Origin: Hydrogenedens sp964549105
GTDB lineage: Bacteria; Hydrogenedentota; Hydrogenedentia; Hydrogenedentales; Hydrogenedentaceae
DNA: 64,000 bases
Reading direction: 5' to 3'
NCBI GenBank assembly: GCA_964549105.1
Contig: CAZJTZ010000002.1
Span: forward strand, 124,001 to 188,000
The position numbers were made by a program, and so were the translations under genes. Position 1 is the first letter of the stretch. Every line of letters begins with the position of its first letter. The notes beneath the pieces are model-generated. The model was not told the origin of the DNA. It ran no database searches and saw only the letters and a list, made by a program, of their open reading frames with translations. Shown piece by piece: positions 27,018-35,639 of the stretch.

Positions 27018-28127
27018 ATGAAGCGAAGTGTAAAAGCCGTTGTTCTACTTGTAGGGTTGCTTGCTGTAATTGCTTTTAGTCTTGTGGCACACAGGAACTG
27101 CATAGGGAACGATTTAGTTACCACAAGCGAAAAGATTACAGGTAGTGTAGAAAAAAATATATTATCGTCAGAAAAGACTCTGGGTTCTATTGCATTTTAT
27201 TTTACGACCCCTGATGCAGAGACAGGAGAACCTGAGATTGTGAAAGCCTTACTTCAATTTTTAAATCAAGCAGAACGAAGTATTTATGGAGCAATCTATG
27301 ATTTGGATTATGAACCTGTTTCGGAATTATTGATAAGTAAATTTCAAAGGGGTGTAGATGTAAAGTTGGTTATTGAACGAGATAACGATAAGAGGCTGTC
27401 TGTTTTAAGGTGCAGAAATATGGGTATCCCTATTGTAGAAGATGATAACGCTGCTCTTATGCACGATAAATTTTTTGTAGTAGATGGACACTATGTGTGG
27501 ACAGGTTCGACAAATATTACCTATAATTGCCTTTTCCTGAATAACAACAATAGTGTGCTGGTTCAATCTTCTCAATTTGCAGAAAATTACCTCTACGAAT
27601 TTCAAGAAATGTTCACAAACCATTATTTTGGTATGAAATCACCGCGTAATACAAAATACCCTGAAATAAGAATAGATAACAATCTGATTCTAATAAACAT
27701 GTTTGCACCTGAAGATGGTGTAGAACAAAAAATATTGACAGAAATAGATAATACCCAGAAGACGATCAAATTTATGGCGTTTTCATTCACTTCCAAACAA
27801 ATTGCTCAACGGTTGTTAGACGCAAAATCCAGAGGAATCCTTGTTCAAGGTATATTTGAAAAAAGGAATGCGGGAAATGCAGCGTCCAAAGATAAATTAT
27901 TGAAACATGCGGGTATAGATGTGCGCTGGGATTCAAATCCTAAAACCATGCACAACAAGGTAATTATCTTTGATGAACGGGCTGTGTTGACTGGAAGTTA
28001 TAATTTTACTGAAAGTGCAGAAAAACGGAATGACGAAAATGCTCTCTTCATCTACAATCCAGAAATAGCCCACTTGTATTCTGCGGAATTTTATTGTATA
28101 TTTGAAAAAGGTACCCCTGTGCGATAG
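27018..28127 (+). CDS. Secreted phospholipase D / Nuc-like nuclease family protein
   Basis: The 369-residue protein has an N-terminal signal or anchor (residues 5-25) and two complete HKD motifs. The first is H149-D-K151…D156, followed by GSTN. The second is H312-N-K314…D319, followed by GSYNFT. The two half-domains build one phosphodiesterase active site through a phosphohistidine. Size and motif layout fit bacterial Nuc/PLD proteins that hydrolyse phospholipid or nucleic-acid phosphodiesters, here probably in the periplasm. GAGGAG precedes the ATG. The stop is 41 bases before lpxA on the same strand, so read-through into the lipid A genes is possible. Confidence 0.9.
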   Translation: MKRSVKAVVLLVGLLAVIAFSLVAHRNCIGNDLVTTSEKITGSVEKNILSSEKTLGSIAFYFTTPDAETGEPEIVKALLQFLNQAERSIYGAIYDLDYEPVSELLISKFQRGVDVKLVIERDNDKRLSVLRCRNMGIPIVEDDNAALMHDKFFVVDGHYVWTGSTNITYNCLFLNNNNSVLVQSSQFAENYLYEFQEMFTNHYFGMKSPRNTKYPEIRIDNNLILINMFAPEDGVEQKILTEIDNTQKTIKFMAFSFTSKQIAQRLLDAKSRGILVQGIFEKRNAGNAASKDKLLKHAGIDVRWDSNPKTMHNKVIIFDERAVLTGSYNFTESAEKRNDENALFIYNPEIAHLYSAEFYCIFEKGTPVR

Positions 28128-28168
28128 ATAATATGGAGATTTATTACTAAAAAAGAAAGGAAAAATCT

Positions 28169-29014
28169 GTGAAAATACATCCAACGGCAATTGTTCACCC
28201 TTCTGTGGAATTGGGTCAAGGGGTTCAGGTCCAGCCGTATGTAATCATTGAGGCGAATGTAGTAATTGGAGATAATTCAACCATTGGACCCTATTGTGTA
28301 ATTGGCTCGGGCACGATGATGGGCAAGGAGAATCATTGCTTTGCCGGGGCTCAAATTGGAGTGGTTCCACAGGATTTGAAACATATTAAAAATCGGTTTG
28401 GAAAAACGATAATAGGTAATAACAATACTTTTCGCGAGTATGTTACAATTAGTTCCAGCACGGTGTATGCAGATGATATAGATGAAAAGAAAGCGACCGT
28501 TATAGGCGATGATTGTCTATTTATGGCTTGTACGCATGTTGCCCATGATTGTTTGATAGGCAATCGTGTGATTATGGCTAACAATTCGGCTCTTGCGGGT
28601 CATGTAAAGGTAGAGGATTATGCGTCTATTGGGGGTTTAAGTGGAGTACACCAGTTTTGCACAGTAGGGCAATATTCCTTTGTGGGTGCTATGTCACGAG
28701 TCAGTAAGGATGTGCTCCCCTATATGATTACAGAGGGTTACCCTGCGCAGTGTTTCGGACCCAATGTGATAGGTTTACAACGGCAAGGGTTCAGTTCCGA
28801 AGCCATTAGCCGGATACGACAGATGTATCGTCTGCTTTATCGTTCTAACTTAAATACACAACAGGCGGTAGAAGCCATTATAGAGCAAATCGCCGATAGC
28901 CCCGAACGACAGATTATTCTCGACTTTATTAGAAATTCAAAACGCGGACTATCCAAGGGACCTTTATCACCTCAGGAAGCACAAATCAATCCCATTAGCG
29001 ATGAATTGGTTTGA
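28169..29014 (+). CDS. lpxA: Acyl-ACP:UDP-sugar O/N-acyltransferase (lipid A, first step)
   Basis: LpxA attaches the first acyl chain to UDP-GlcNAc or its 3-amino analogue. The 281-residue product shows left-handed beta-helix hexapeptide repeats and the catalytic segment THVAHD (His126, with His123 preceding). HQFCTVGQYSFVGAMS and a C-terminal helical part follow. The start is GTG 28169 with AAAGG eight bases upstream. Two points stand out. The usual His-Arg-Gly-Thr after 'REYVTI' is Ser-Ser-Ser-Thr (residues 95-98). The acyl-length 'ruler' position, equivalent to E. coli Gly173, is Ala. Both are consistent with a 3-amino substrate and a shorter chain, but remain inference. A Gfo/Idh/MocA gene and lpxB follow. 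Confidence 0.95.
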   Translation: MKIHPTAIVHPSVELGQGVQVQPYVIIEANVVIGDNSTIGPYCVIGSGTMMGKENHCFAGAQIGVVPQDLKHIKNRFGKTIIGNNNTFREYVTISSSTVYADDIDEKKATVIGDDCLFMACTHVAHDCLIGNRVIMANNSALAGHVKVEDYASIGGLSGVHQFCTVGQYSFVGAMSRVSKDVLPYMITEGYPAQCFGPNVIGLQRQGFSSEAISRIRQMYRLLYRSNLNTQQAVEAIIEQIADSPERQIILDFIRNSKRGLSKGPLSPQEAQINPISDELV

Positions 29015-29112
29015 GATTAAAATGTGCGATTACATAAAAAGTTTTATTATGGTAAGATAAAGTGGGGATAAAATCTAATTTTATAAAGTAGTTTCAGAGT
29101 GGAAGTAAGACA

Positions 29113-30078
29113 ATGAATGAAAAGAACGGCAAGTTACGCACCGGAGTTGTCGGTTTGGGTTATCTTGGTTATCACCATGCCCGTATTTATTCAGGTCTAG
29201 AGAATGTGGAATTGGTTGGGATTGTTGATATTTCTGAAGAACGGAGAAAAAAAGCACAAGATGATTTTCAAGTGCCCGCCTTTTCTTCTGTGGAAGAACT
29301 TCTGGATATAGGAATAGATGTAGCCTCAGTAGCGACTCCGACTTCGGCACATGCCTGTATGGCGATACCTCTTTTAGAAGCAGGTGTTCATGTCTTAGTA
29401 GAGAAGCCTATTTCCGTAAAGGTATCCGAAGCGAGAGAGATGATAGAAAAGGCAAAGAATAAAGGTTGCATTTTACAGGTGGGACATGTGGAACGATTTA
29501 ATGGCGCGGTACGTGCCCTGTTCAACTTAATAGAGTATCCACGGTTTATTGAGTGCCATCGGCTCAGTCCCTTTCCCGGCAGAGGTACCGATGTTAGTGT
29601 CGTGCACGATTTAATGATACATGATATAGATATTGTTCTTGCACTAACCCGAAGTCCCATTGTATCTATGGATGCGGTGGGTGTGCCTGTTTTCTCGTCA
29701 TCAGAAGATATCGCTAATGCTCGACTCCATTTTCAGTCAGGTTGTGTTGCAAACCTGACAGCCAGCCGTGTGTCTATGGACCGACTTCGGAAAATCCGTA
29801 TTTTTTCGGAGAGGGAATATGTATCCACAGATTATAGTTCACAGAGTTTGCTCATATATCGGAAAAAGCCAGGAGAGATACCCCCAGATAGCAATCCGAT
29901 GGAGTTTATAGAAATTACACCCATTCAAGTTTCTAATGAGGAGCCATTAAAGACAGAATTAAAGGCATTTGTGGCATCGGTGCAAAATGGCACTCCCCCC
30001 GAAGTAACGGGAGAAGACGGATTAAGGGCATTGGAATTATCTACACAAATTGTGGAACAAATACGGAGTGGAAAGTGA
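29113..30078 (+). CDS. Gfo/Idh/MocA oxidoreductase, probable UDP-GlcNAc 3-dehydrogenase (GnnA-like)
   Basis: The 321-residue protein starts with a Rossmann segment, GVVGLGYLGYHHARIY (residues ~10-25). It then has the family signature EKPISVKVSEAREM with its catalytic-type lysine, and HDLMIHDIDIVLAL in the C-terminal sheet domain. The position between lpxA and lpxB is telling: in Acidithiobacillus the same slot holds gnnA and gnnB, which make UDP-GlcNAc3N. An aminotransferase that could be GnnB lies 5.6 kb downstream at 35640. The proposed reaction is oxidation of the sugar C3 hydroxyl with NAD. It overlaps lpxB by four bases (GTGA). An alternative is another sugar dehydrogenase that is merely co-located. 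Confidence 0.8.
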   Translation: MNEKNGKLRTGVVGLGYLGYHHARIYSGLENVELVGIVDISEERRKKAQDDFQVPAFSSVEELLDIGIDVASVATPTSAHACMAIPLLEAGVHVLVEKPISVKVSEAREMIEKAKNKGCILQVGHVERFNGAVRALFNLIEYPRFIECHRLSPFPGRGTDVSVVHDLMIHDIDIVLALTRSPIVSMDAVGVPVFSSSEDIANARLHFQSGCVANLTASRVSMDRLRKIRIFSEREYVSTDYSSQSLLIYRKKPGEIPPDSNPMEFIEITPIQVSNEEPLKTELKAFVASVQNGTPPEVTGEDGLRALELSTQIVEQIRSGK

Positions 30079-31196
30079 CTACTATTTTCTGGGTTGTGGG
30101 CGACCCCTCAGCAGATTTACACTGCGCTAATGTAATACGCGAATTACAACAATTGGAGCCGGGGGTACGCAATGTGGGCCTGGGTGGTCCAAACATGGAG
30201 AAAGAGGGCTTCGTTTTGCTTTACGACCTCTGTTCCAATGCGATAATGGGTTTTGTGGAAGTGATAAAGCATCTGGGCGATATGAGAAGGTTGATTAAAG
30301 ATACAGTCGAACACATTAAGGAATATCAGCCGGATGTAGTGGTCCTTGTGGATTATCCTGGTTTCAATTTGCTTATGGGTCCTATAATAAAAAAATTAGA
30401 AATTCCCATCGTCTATTACATTAGTCCGCAGGTATGGGCATGGAAAAAATCGCGAGTGAAAAAGATAGCCTCCTTTGCCAAAAAAGTGCTGACAATATTC
30501 CCGTTTGAAGTGCCTATATATGAGCAGGTGGGAGTAGATTGTGCTTATGTGGGACATCCATTGCTGGATAGGATTCCAGCAATGAGAACAGAATGGGATT
30601 ATTCTTCTCGCCCCTATCAGGTGGGTTTATTACCGGGAAGCCGTGCACAAGAGATTGAACGGATATTCCCTGTTATGCTTGAAACAGCAAAACTATTCTT
30701 AGAGAAATATCCCGATACACAGTTCGTAGTGCCATCTTTTAATCTTAATTGTAGTAAATTAATAAGGACAATAGCCCAGGACTTCCCTATAAAAATTTGC
30801 GAAGGAGGAATGGAATCGGTATTACAGCAATCACATGTAGGCATTGTGACCTCAGGGACTGCTACATTAGAATCGGCTCTTTACGGTATGCCTTTTGTCC
30901 TTGTTTATCGTACCCATCCGTTGACCTATTTTATTGCCCGACAACTTGTAAGCATTCCTTACATTGGAATTGTAAATATATTGATGGAACAGCAGGTTGT
31001 GCCAGAACTAATTCAAAACAAAGTTACTCCCGAAAATCTATTTCCTCTACTAACAGAATTGTTAGAAAATTCGACTTTTAGGAACAATATGTTGTATTCT
31101 TTTAAAAGATTACGGGAAAATCTAGGTCCCTCCGGAGCAGGGAAACAAACAGCAATTGAAATTTTAAGAGCAGTGGGTATGAATCCCCCATTATAA
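30075..31196 (+). CDS. lpxB: Lipid-A-disaccharide synthase
   Basis: LpxB (GT19) condenses lipid X with its UDP-diacyl precursor to the lipid A disaccharide at the inner membrane. The 373-residue product has the family landmarks: an N-terminal GDPSADLHCANVI (usually GExSGD), VDYPGFNL, YISPQVWAWKKSRVKKI, GHPLLD, LLPGSRAQEIERIFP and TSGTATLESALYGMP. In the first motif GDPSAD replaces the common GExSGD, a modest variant. The GTG start overlaps the stop of the preceding oxidoreductase gene, showing coupled translation. The polA gene follows after 24 bases, so lpxA-oxidoreductase-lpxB-polA-rho is likely one run of transcription. Confidence 0.95.
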   Translation: MTTIFWVVGDPSADLHCANVIRELQQLEPGVRNVGLGGPNMEKEGFVLLYDLCSNAIMGFVEVIKHLGDMRRLIKDTVEHIKEYQPDVVVLVDYPGFNLLMGPIIKKLEIPIVYYISPQVWAWKKSRVKKIASFAKKVLTIFPFEVPIYEQVGVDCAYVGHPLLDRIPAMRTEWDYSSRPYQVGLLPGSRAQEIERIFPVMLETAKLFLEKYPDTQFVVPSFNLNCSKLIRTIAQDFPIKICEGGMESVLQQSHVGIVTSGTATLESALYGMPFVLVYRTHPLTYFIARQLVSIPYIGIVNILMEQQVVPELIQNKVTPENLFPLLTELLENSTFRNNMLYSFKRLRENLGPSGAGKQTAIEILRAVGMNPPL

Positions 31197-31220
31197 TTCC
31201 CTATATAAAAAGGTTTTCCA

Positions 31221-33929
31221 ATGACAGAGGGAGATTTATTTTCATATCAAGAAAAAAATTCAAGGCGTGGGAAGTTATTTCTCTTTGATGGAATGAGTTT
31301 TTTGTTTCGTTCTTTCCATGCTATTCAAGCACCGTTGCGAGATAAAGAGGGCAGACCGACCAATGCGGTATACGGTTTTGCCCGCACTTTATTGAAAGTC
31401 CTCAAAGAACACGAGCCGGACTATGTCGCAATAGCCTTTGATGCGCCAGGGAAAACCTTTCGTGAAGAAGCATTTCCTGAATACAAGGCAAATCGTCCTG
31501 AGCCACCTAAAGAATTTTTGGTTCAAATACCTATGGCAATACACCTGGCTGGATGTTTAAATATCCCGCTTATTTTTGTAGAAGGTTTTGAAGCGGACGA
31601 TGTTATGGCAACATTAACAGAAAAAGCAAAAGAAGCGGGCTTGGAGGTTGTGCTGGTTTCCGGCGATAAGGACATCATGCAATTAATTGGTCCGCATGCG
31701 AAAATGTTCGACCCGTTCAAAGGAGAAAAGGGCAAATGGTATACGGAACAGGAGGTACGGGAGCGGTTTGGTACAGACCCACAACATGTGCCCGACGCAC
31801 TGGCACTCATCGGTGATACGGCGGATAACATTCCCGGTGTGCCAGGTATCGGCGAAAAGACGGCGAAAAAATTGATGGAGCAATACGGTAGCCTTGAAAA
31901 TCTTTATAAGCACCTTGACGAAGTTTCTGAAAAAATTAAAAATGTTTTGAAAGAAAAGCAAGACCAGGTTTTTCCCTGTCACTCATTGATACTCCTTCGG
32001 AAAGATGTGCCCTTGAACATTACTCTGGATAACTTGAAACGAAAACCAGCAGATTCAGAGACCTTAAAAAATGAATTGCACAACCTTTCCTTTATCTCAT
32101 TAATACGCGAATTACAACTGATGACCCCTGAAAAAGGAAAAGAGGAAATAAAATTTCATTATATACTTGTTAAGGATAATGAGCAGTTAGAGGATTTAAT
32201 ACAAAAAATTAAAGAAGAGGGTTGTTTCTCATTTGACCTTGCTACTCAGAAAAATGATATACTTATTGCAGAGTTGGTAGGTATTGCAATTTCCCTCAGA
32301 AATAAAAGTAATTATTTTATTCCCCTCAAAAATTTAAAAGAAAAATTCAAGGATTTTAATCTAACTGAACTGCGTCGAGCAGTCAGGTCATTGTTCGAAA
32401 ATAATAATCTGAAAAAACTGGGGTTTGATTTGAAAAAATCCATTCAAATACTTCACAAGAACGGTATTGACTTTCAAGGGTTAGACATGGATATAATGGT
32501 GGCTTCCTACCTAATTGATACAGAATTAACCCAGCAACCTCTGGAAAAACTTGTGGCTAAATTTTTGGGAGATTATCGTTTATTAGGGGAAAAAGGAACT
32601 TCCCGAAGCAACAATGATTTTTCGGAGGCAGATATAGAACTTGTTTGTCAGAGGGCTGAAATGATTAATTTGTTATACCCTATTTTTAGGGATGAATTGA
32701 AAGAGCATTCCTTAGATACTTTATATCGGGATATTGAATTACCCCTTATTTCCGTATTAGCACGAATGGAGGAACGGGGAATTGCAATTAATCCCATAGT
32801 ATTTGAAGAACTAAAATCAGAGTTAATTTCGCGTATTGCTTACCTGGAACAAGAAATTTATCGGTATGCAGGAATGAAGTTTAATATTAATTCACCGAAA
32901 CAATTACAGGTAGTCCTTTTTGAAAAACTGGGATTACAACCCATTCGAAAGACCAAAACCGGTGCTTCTACGGATATGGAGGTTCTGGAAGAGTTAGCAG
33001 TAGTTCATCCTCTACCTGCGGTGATTATAGAGTATCGCACATTGCAAAAATTGTTAAATACCTATGTGGAAGCACTGCCCAAATTGGTTTCTCTCGAGGA
33101 TAACCGTATTCATACTACCTTTAACCAAACCGTGGCAGCCACAGGCAGGCTATCCAGTAGCAATCCCAATTTGCAAAATATACCTATACGCACAGAATAC
33201 GGAAAGCGGATACGAGAAGGTTTTGTCGCTACGGACAAAAATTGGATGTTAATTTCAGCGGATTATTCACAAATAGAACTTCGGGTATTAGCCCATCTTT
33301 CGGGAGACCCGACTTTATGTGAAGCATTTCATCATGACCACGATATTCATCGTGAAACTGCTTCACGGATATTTAACATACCCTTTGATAAAGTAACAGA
33401 GGAGCAACGGAGACAAGCCAAAGCCATTAATTTTGGCGTTATCTATGGAATGACTCCTTATGGCTTGTCGAAAGCAGTGGGATTCAGTACCTCTGATGCA
33501 AGCAAGTTCATTGAATCTTACTTTAACCGTTTTCCAAAGGTCAGGGAATGGCTGGATAAAACCATTGAAGAAACTCGCAAACAGGGATATACAACCACAT
33601 TGTTTAATCGTCGGAGATATTTGACCGAATTAAACAGTTCGAACCAAATTGTGCGTAAATCTGCGGAGCGAATGGCTGTAAACACCCCTGTTCAAGGCAG
33701 TGCAGCCGACATTATCAAAATGGCAATGATTGAAGTAGACCGTTTTTTACAACAGATAGATGCCTATCTTTTATTACAGGTTCACGACGAACTACTAATA
33801 GAGGCATCAAAAAAATCGGCAAAAGAAACTGCTCATCAGGTAAAATCTATAATGGAGAAAGTTATTTCACTACGGGTGCCTTTAAAGGTAGATATAGGTT
33901 TAGGTAGTAACTGGGCTGAGGCTCATTAA
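31221..33929 (+). CDS. polA: DNA polymerase I
   Basis: The 902-residue protein has three domains. The 5'-3' exonuclease (residues ~14-300) has acidic motifs VYGFARTLLKVL, GFEADDVMATL and GDKDIMQLI, and a GIGEKTAKKL helix-hairpin-helix. The middle 3'-5' exonuclease-like domain spans ~315-500. The polymerase domain (~510-902) has motif A DYSQIELRVLAHLSGD, motif B KAINFGVIYGMTPYGLS and motif C QVHDELLIEA (VHDE at ~853-856). The proofreading site is degenerate: the Exo I position reads FDLA (Asp339, Glu replaced by Ala341), and the Exo II and III aspartates are also missing. It therefore probably lacks proofreading, as in Bacillus and Thermus Pol I. It follows lpxB by 24 bases. Confidence 0.96.
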   Translation: MTEGDLFSYQEKNSRRGKLFLFDGMSFLFRSFHAIQAPLRDKEGRPTNAVYGFARTLLKVLKEHEPDYVAIAFDAPGKTFREEAFPEYKANRPEPPKEFLVQIPMAIHLAGCLNIPLIFVEGFEADDVMATLTEKAKEAGLEVVLVSGDKDIMQLIGPHAKMFDPFKGEKGKWYTEQEVRERFGTDPQHVPDALALIGDTADNIPGVPGIGEKTAKKLMEQYGSLENLYKHLDEVSEKIKNVLKEKQDQVFPCHSLILLRKDVPLNITLDNLKRKPADSETLKNELHNLSFISLIRELQLMTPEKGKEEIKFHYILVKDNEQLEDLIQKIKEEGCFSFDLATQKNDILIAELVGIAISLRNKSNYFIPLKNLKEKFKDFNLTELRRAVRSLFENNNLKKLGFDLKKSIQILHKNGIDFQGLDMDIMVASYLIDTELTQQPLEKLVAKFLGDYRLLGEKGTSRSNNDFSEADIELVCQRAEMINLLYPIFRDELKEHSLDTLYRDIELPLISVLARMEERGIAINPIVFEELKSELISRIAYLEQEIYRYAGMKFNINSPKQLQVVLFEKLGLQPIRKTKTGASTDMEVLEELAVVHPLPAVIIEYRTLQKLLNTYVEALPKLVSLEDNRIHTTFNQTVAATGRLSSSNPNLQNIPIRTEYGKRIREGFVATDKNWMLISADYSQIELRVLAHLSGDPTLCEAFHHDHDIHRETASRIFNIPFDKVTEEQRRQAKAINFGVIYGMTPYGLSKAVGFSTSDASKFIESYFNRFPKVREWLDKTIEETRKQGYTTTLFNRRRYLTELNSSNQIVRKSAERMAVNTPVQGSAADIIKMAMIEVDRFLQQIDAYLLLQVHDELLIEASKKSAKETAHQVKSIMEKVISLRVPLKVDIGLGSNWAEAH

Positions 33930-33990
33930 TTAAGATAAAGTGCAAACAGTAGCGGTATTACTCCGCTTCTAAAAACATAAGGGTTTTTTT

Positions 33991-35472
33991 ATGAATGATT
34001 ATCGTTCAACATCAAACAACAAACAACAGGAACAACGGAAGTATAGAACTATGGGAACTAAGAGGAATTATTCACATCGTTCAAATGTGCATCAAGGTCC
34101 TAATCGAAGTAACCATAATATTCACAACAACCGCAACAATCATCCGAATCAAATAAAAAGGCCGCCTGTGCCTGATGTGATAGAAGAAGAGTTTGAAGAA
34201 ATTCAGACAGACGGACCGGAAATTGCCATTGCAGATTTGAAAAAGATGTCTGTTCCACAACTAAGTGAAATTGCAAACAGTCTGACAATTGACGACCCTG
34301 GTTCACTTAAAAAGCAAGACCTTATCTTCAAAATTTTGCAAAAGAGTTTTGAGCATTCGGGCTCTGTGGTGGGAGAAGGCACTCTTGAAATCCTTCCTGA
34401 TAATTATGGTTTCCTCCGTTCATCAGATGCTTCTTACTTGCCGGGTCCTGATGATATTTATGTGTCCCCATCGCAAATTCGGAAGTTCGGACTGCGTACT
34501 GGCGATACCATCCGTGGGCATGTTCGTCCGCCTAAAGATGGAGAGCGTTATTTTGCATTACTTAAAGTAGAATCTGTAAACAGTGACCCACCGGAAATGG
34601 CACATCAGCGGTTACTTTTTGATAGTTTGACTCCACTTCATCCGAACGAACGGTTTATTCTTGAAACGACTTCAGATGAGACGGCTATGCGTATTATGGA
34701 CCTTATTTCACCTATCGGAAAAGGACAACGGGGACTTATCGTTGCTGCACCGTTCACGGGTAAAACAGTATTATTGCAAAAAATTGCAAATAGCATAACG
34801 AGGAATCATCCTGAAGTTACCATCATTGTATTGCTTATAGATGAACGACCAGAAGAGGTTACAGATATGAGGCGTTCCGTGGCAGCAGAAGTAATCGCTT
34901 CTACCTTTGATGAACCCCCTGACCGTCATGTGCAAGTGGCTGAGATGGTCCTGAACAAAGCGAAACGACTTGTAGAACACAAGAGGGATGTGGTTATCCT
35001 TCTGGATTCTATGACAAGGCTTGCGCGTGCGTATAATGTGTTAGTGCCTTCCAGTGGAAAGGTCCTCTCCGGGGGTATTGAGGCAAACGCACTACAGAAG
35101 CCAAAACGATTCTTTGGTGCAGCAAGAAAAGTGGAAGAGGGTGGAAGCTTAACTATCCTTTCCACAGCACTAATTGATACAGGAAGTAGAATGGATGATG
35201 TTATCTTTGAGGAATTCAAAGGCACAGGGAATATGGAGATTCATCTTGACCGACGGCTCATGGAAAAACGAATCTTTCCTGCTATTAATGTTATGTTATC
35301 TCGGACCCGCAAAGAAGAACTGCTTATTCCGAAAGAAGACCTCGAAAAAATCTGGCTGCTATTGCGTGTTTTGAGCCCACTGGATACGGTGGAAGCAACC
35401 GAACTGCTTATTGAAAAATTGAAAAAGACCAAAACTAACGCAGACTTCCTGAATAGCATGCAAAAAATGTAA
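33991..35472 (+). CDS. rho: Transcription termination factor Rho
   Basis: Rho is the hexameric RNA helicase that ends transcription. The 493-residue product has an N-terminal Asn/His/Arg-rich low-complexity stretch (residues 1-50) and an acidic linker. A Rho_N helical domain (IADLKKMSVPQLSEIANSL, ~80-115) follows, then the RNA-binding cold-shock-like domain (GTLEILPDNYGFLR, DIYVSPSQIRKFGLRTGD). The RecA-like motor has the P-loop AAPFTGKT, DERPEEVTDM, ILLDSMTRLARAYN and the Q/R-loop region FKGTGNMEIHL. Two oddities are the disordered N-terminus and the Phe in the P-loop, where E. coli has Lys181 (PPKAGKT). AAGGG precedes the ATG by seven bases. Confidence 0.96.
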   Translation: MNDYRSTSNNKQQEQRKYRTMGTKRNYSHRSNVHQGPNRSNHNIHNNRNNHPNQIKRPPVPDVIEEEFEEIQTDGPEIAIADLKKMSVPQLSEIANSLTIDDPGSLKKQDLIFKILQKSFEHSGSVVGEGTLEILPDNYGFLRSSDASYLPGPDDIYVSPSQIRKFGLRTGDTIRGHVRPPKDGERYFALLKVESVNSDPPEMAHQRLLFDSLTPLHPNERFILETTSDETAMRIMDLISPIGKGQRGLIVAAPFTGKTVLLQKIANSITRNHPEVTIIVLLIDERPEEVTDMRRSVAAEVIASTFDEPPDRHVQVAEMVLNKAKRLVEHKRDVVILLDSMTRLARAYNVLVPSSGKVLSGGIEANALQKPKRFFGAARKVEEGGSLTILSTALIDTGSRMDDVIFEEFKGTGNMEIHLDRRLMEKRIFPAINVMLSRTRKEELLIPKEDLEKIWLLLRVLSPLDTVEATELLIEKLKKTKTNADFLNSMQKM

Positions 35473-35639
35473 ACACACCTCGTATATTCGAGAATTGCTG
35501 TTTTCTTTTCAATTGGTTGATTCTATTTGTTTTAAGTTATAGGCAAAAGCAGTTTTGTTATCTGTTTTTTTGAAAAGCAATATAATATTATCCAGATTGG
35601 AAATTGTTTTTATACCCAAAACAAATACGGAGTTGTAAT

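Noticed and set aside
34100..34306. Antisense frame opposite the rho N-terminus
   Set aside because: It mirrors the Asn/His low-complexity coding stretch and has no independent support.
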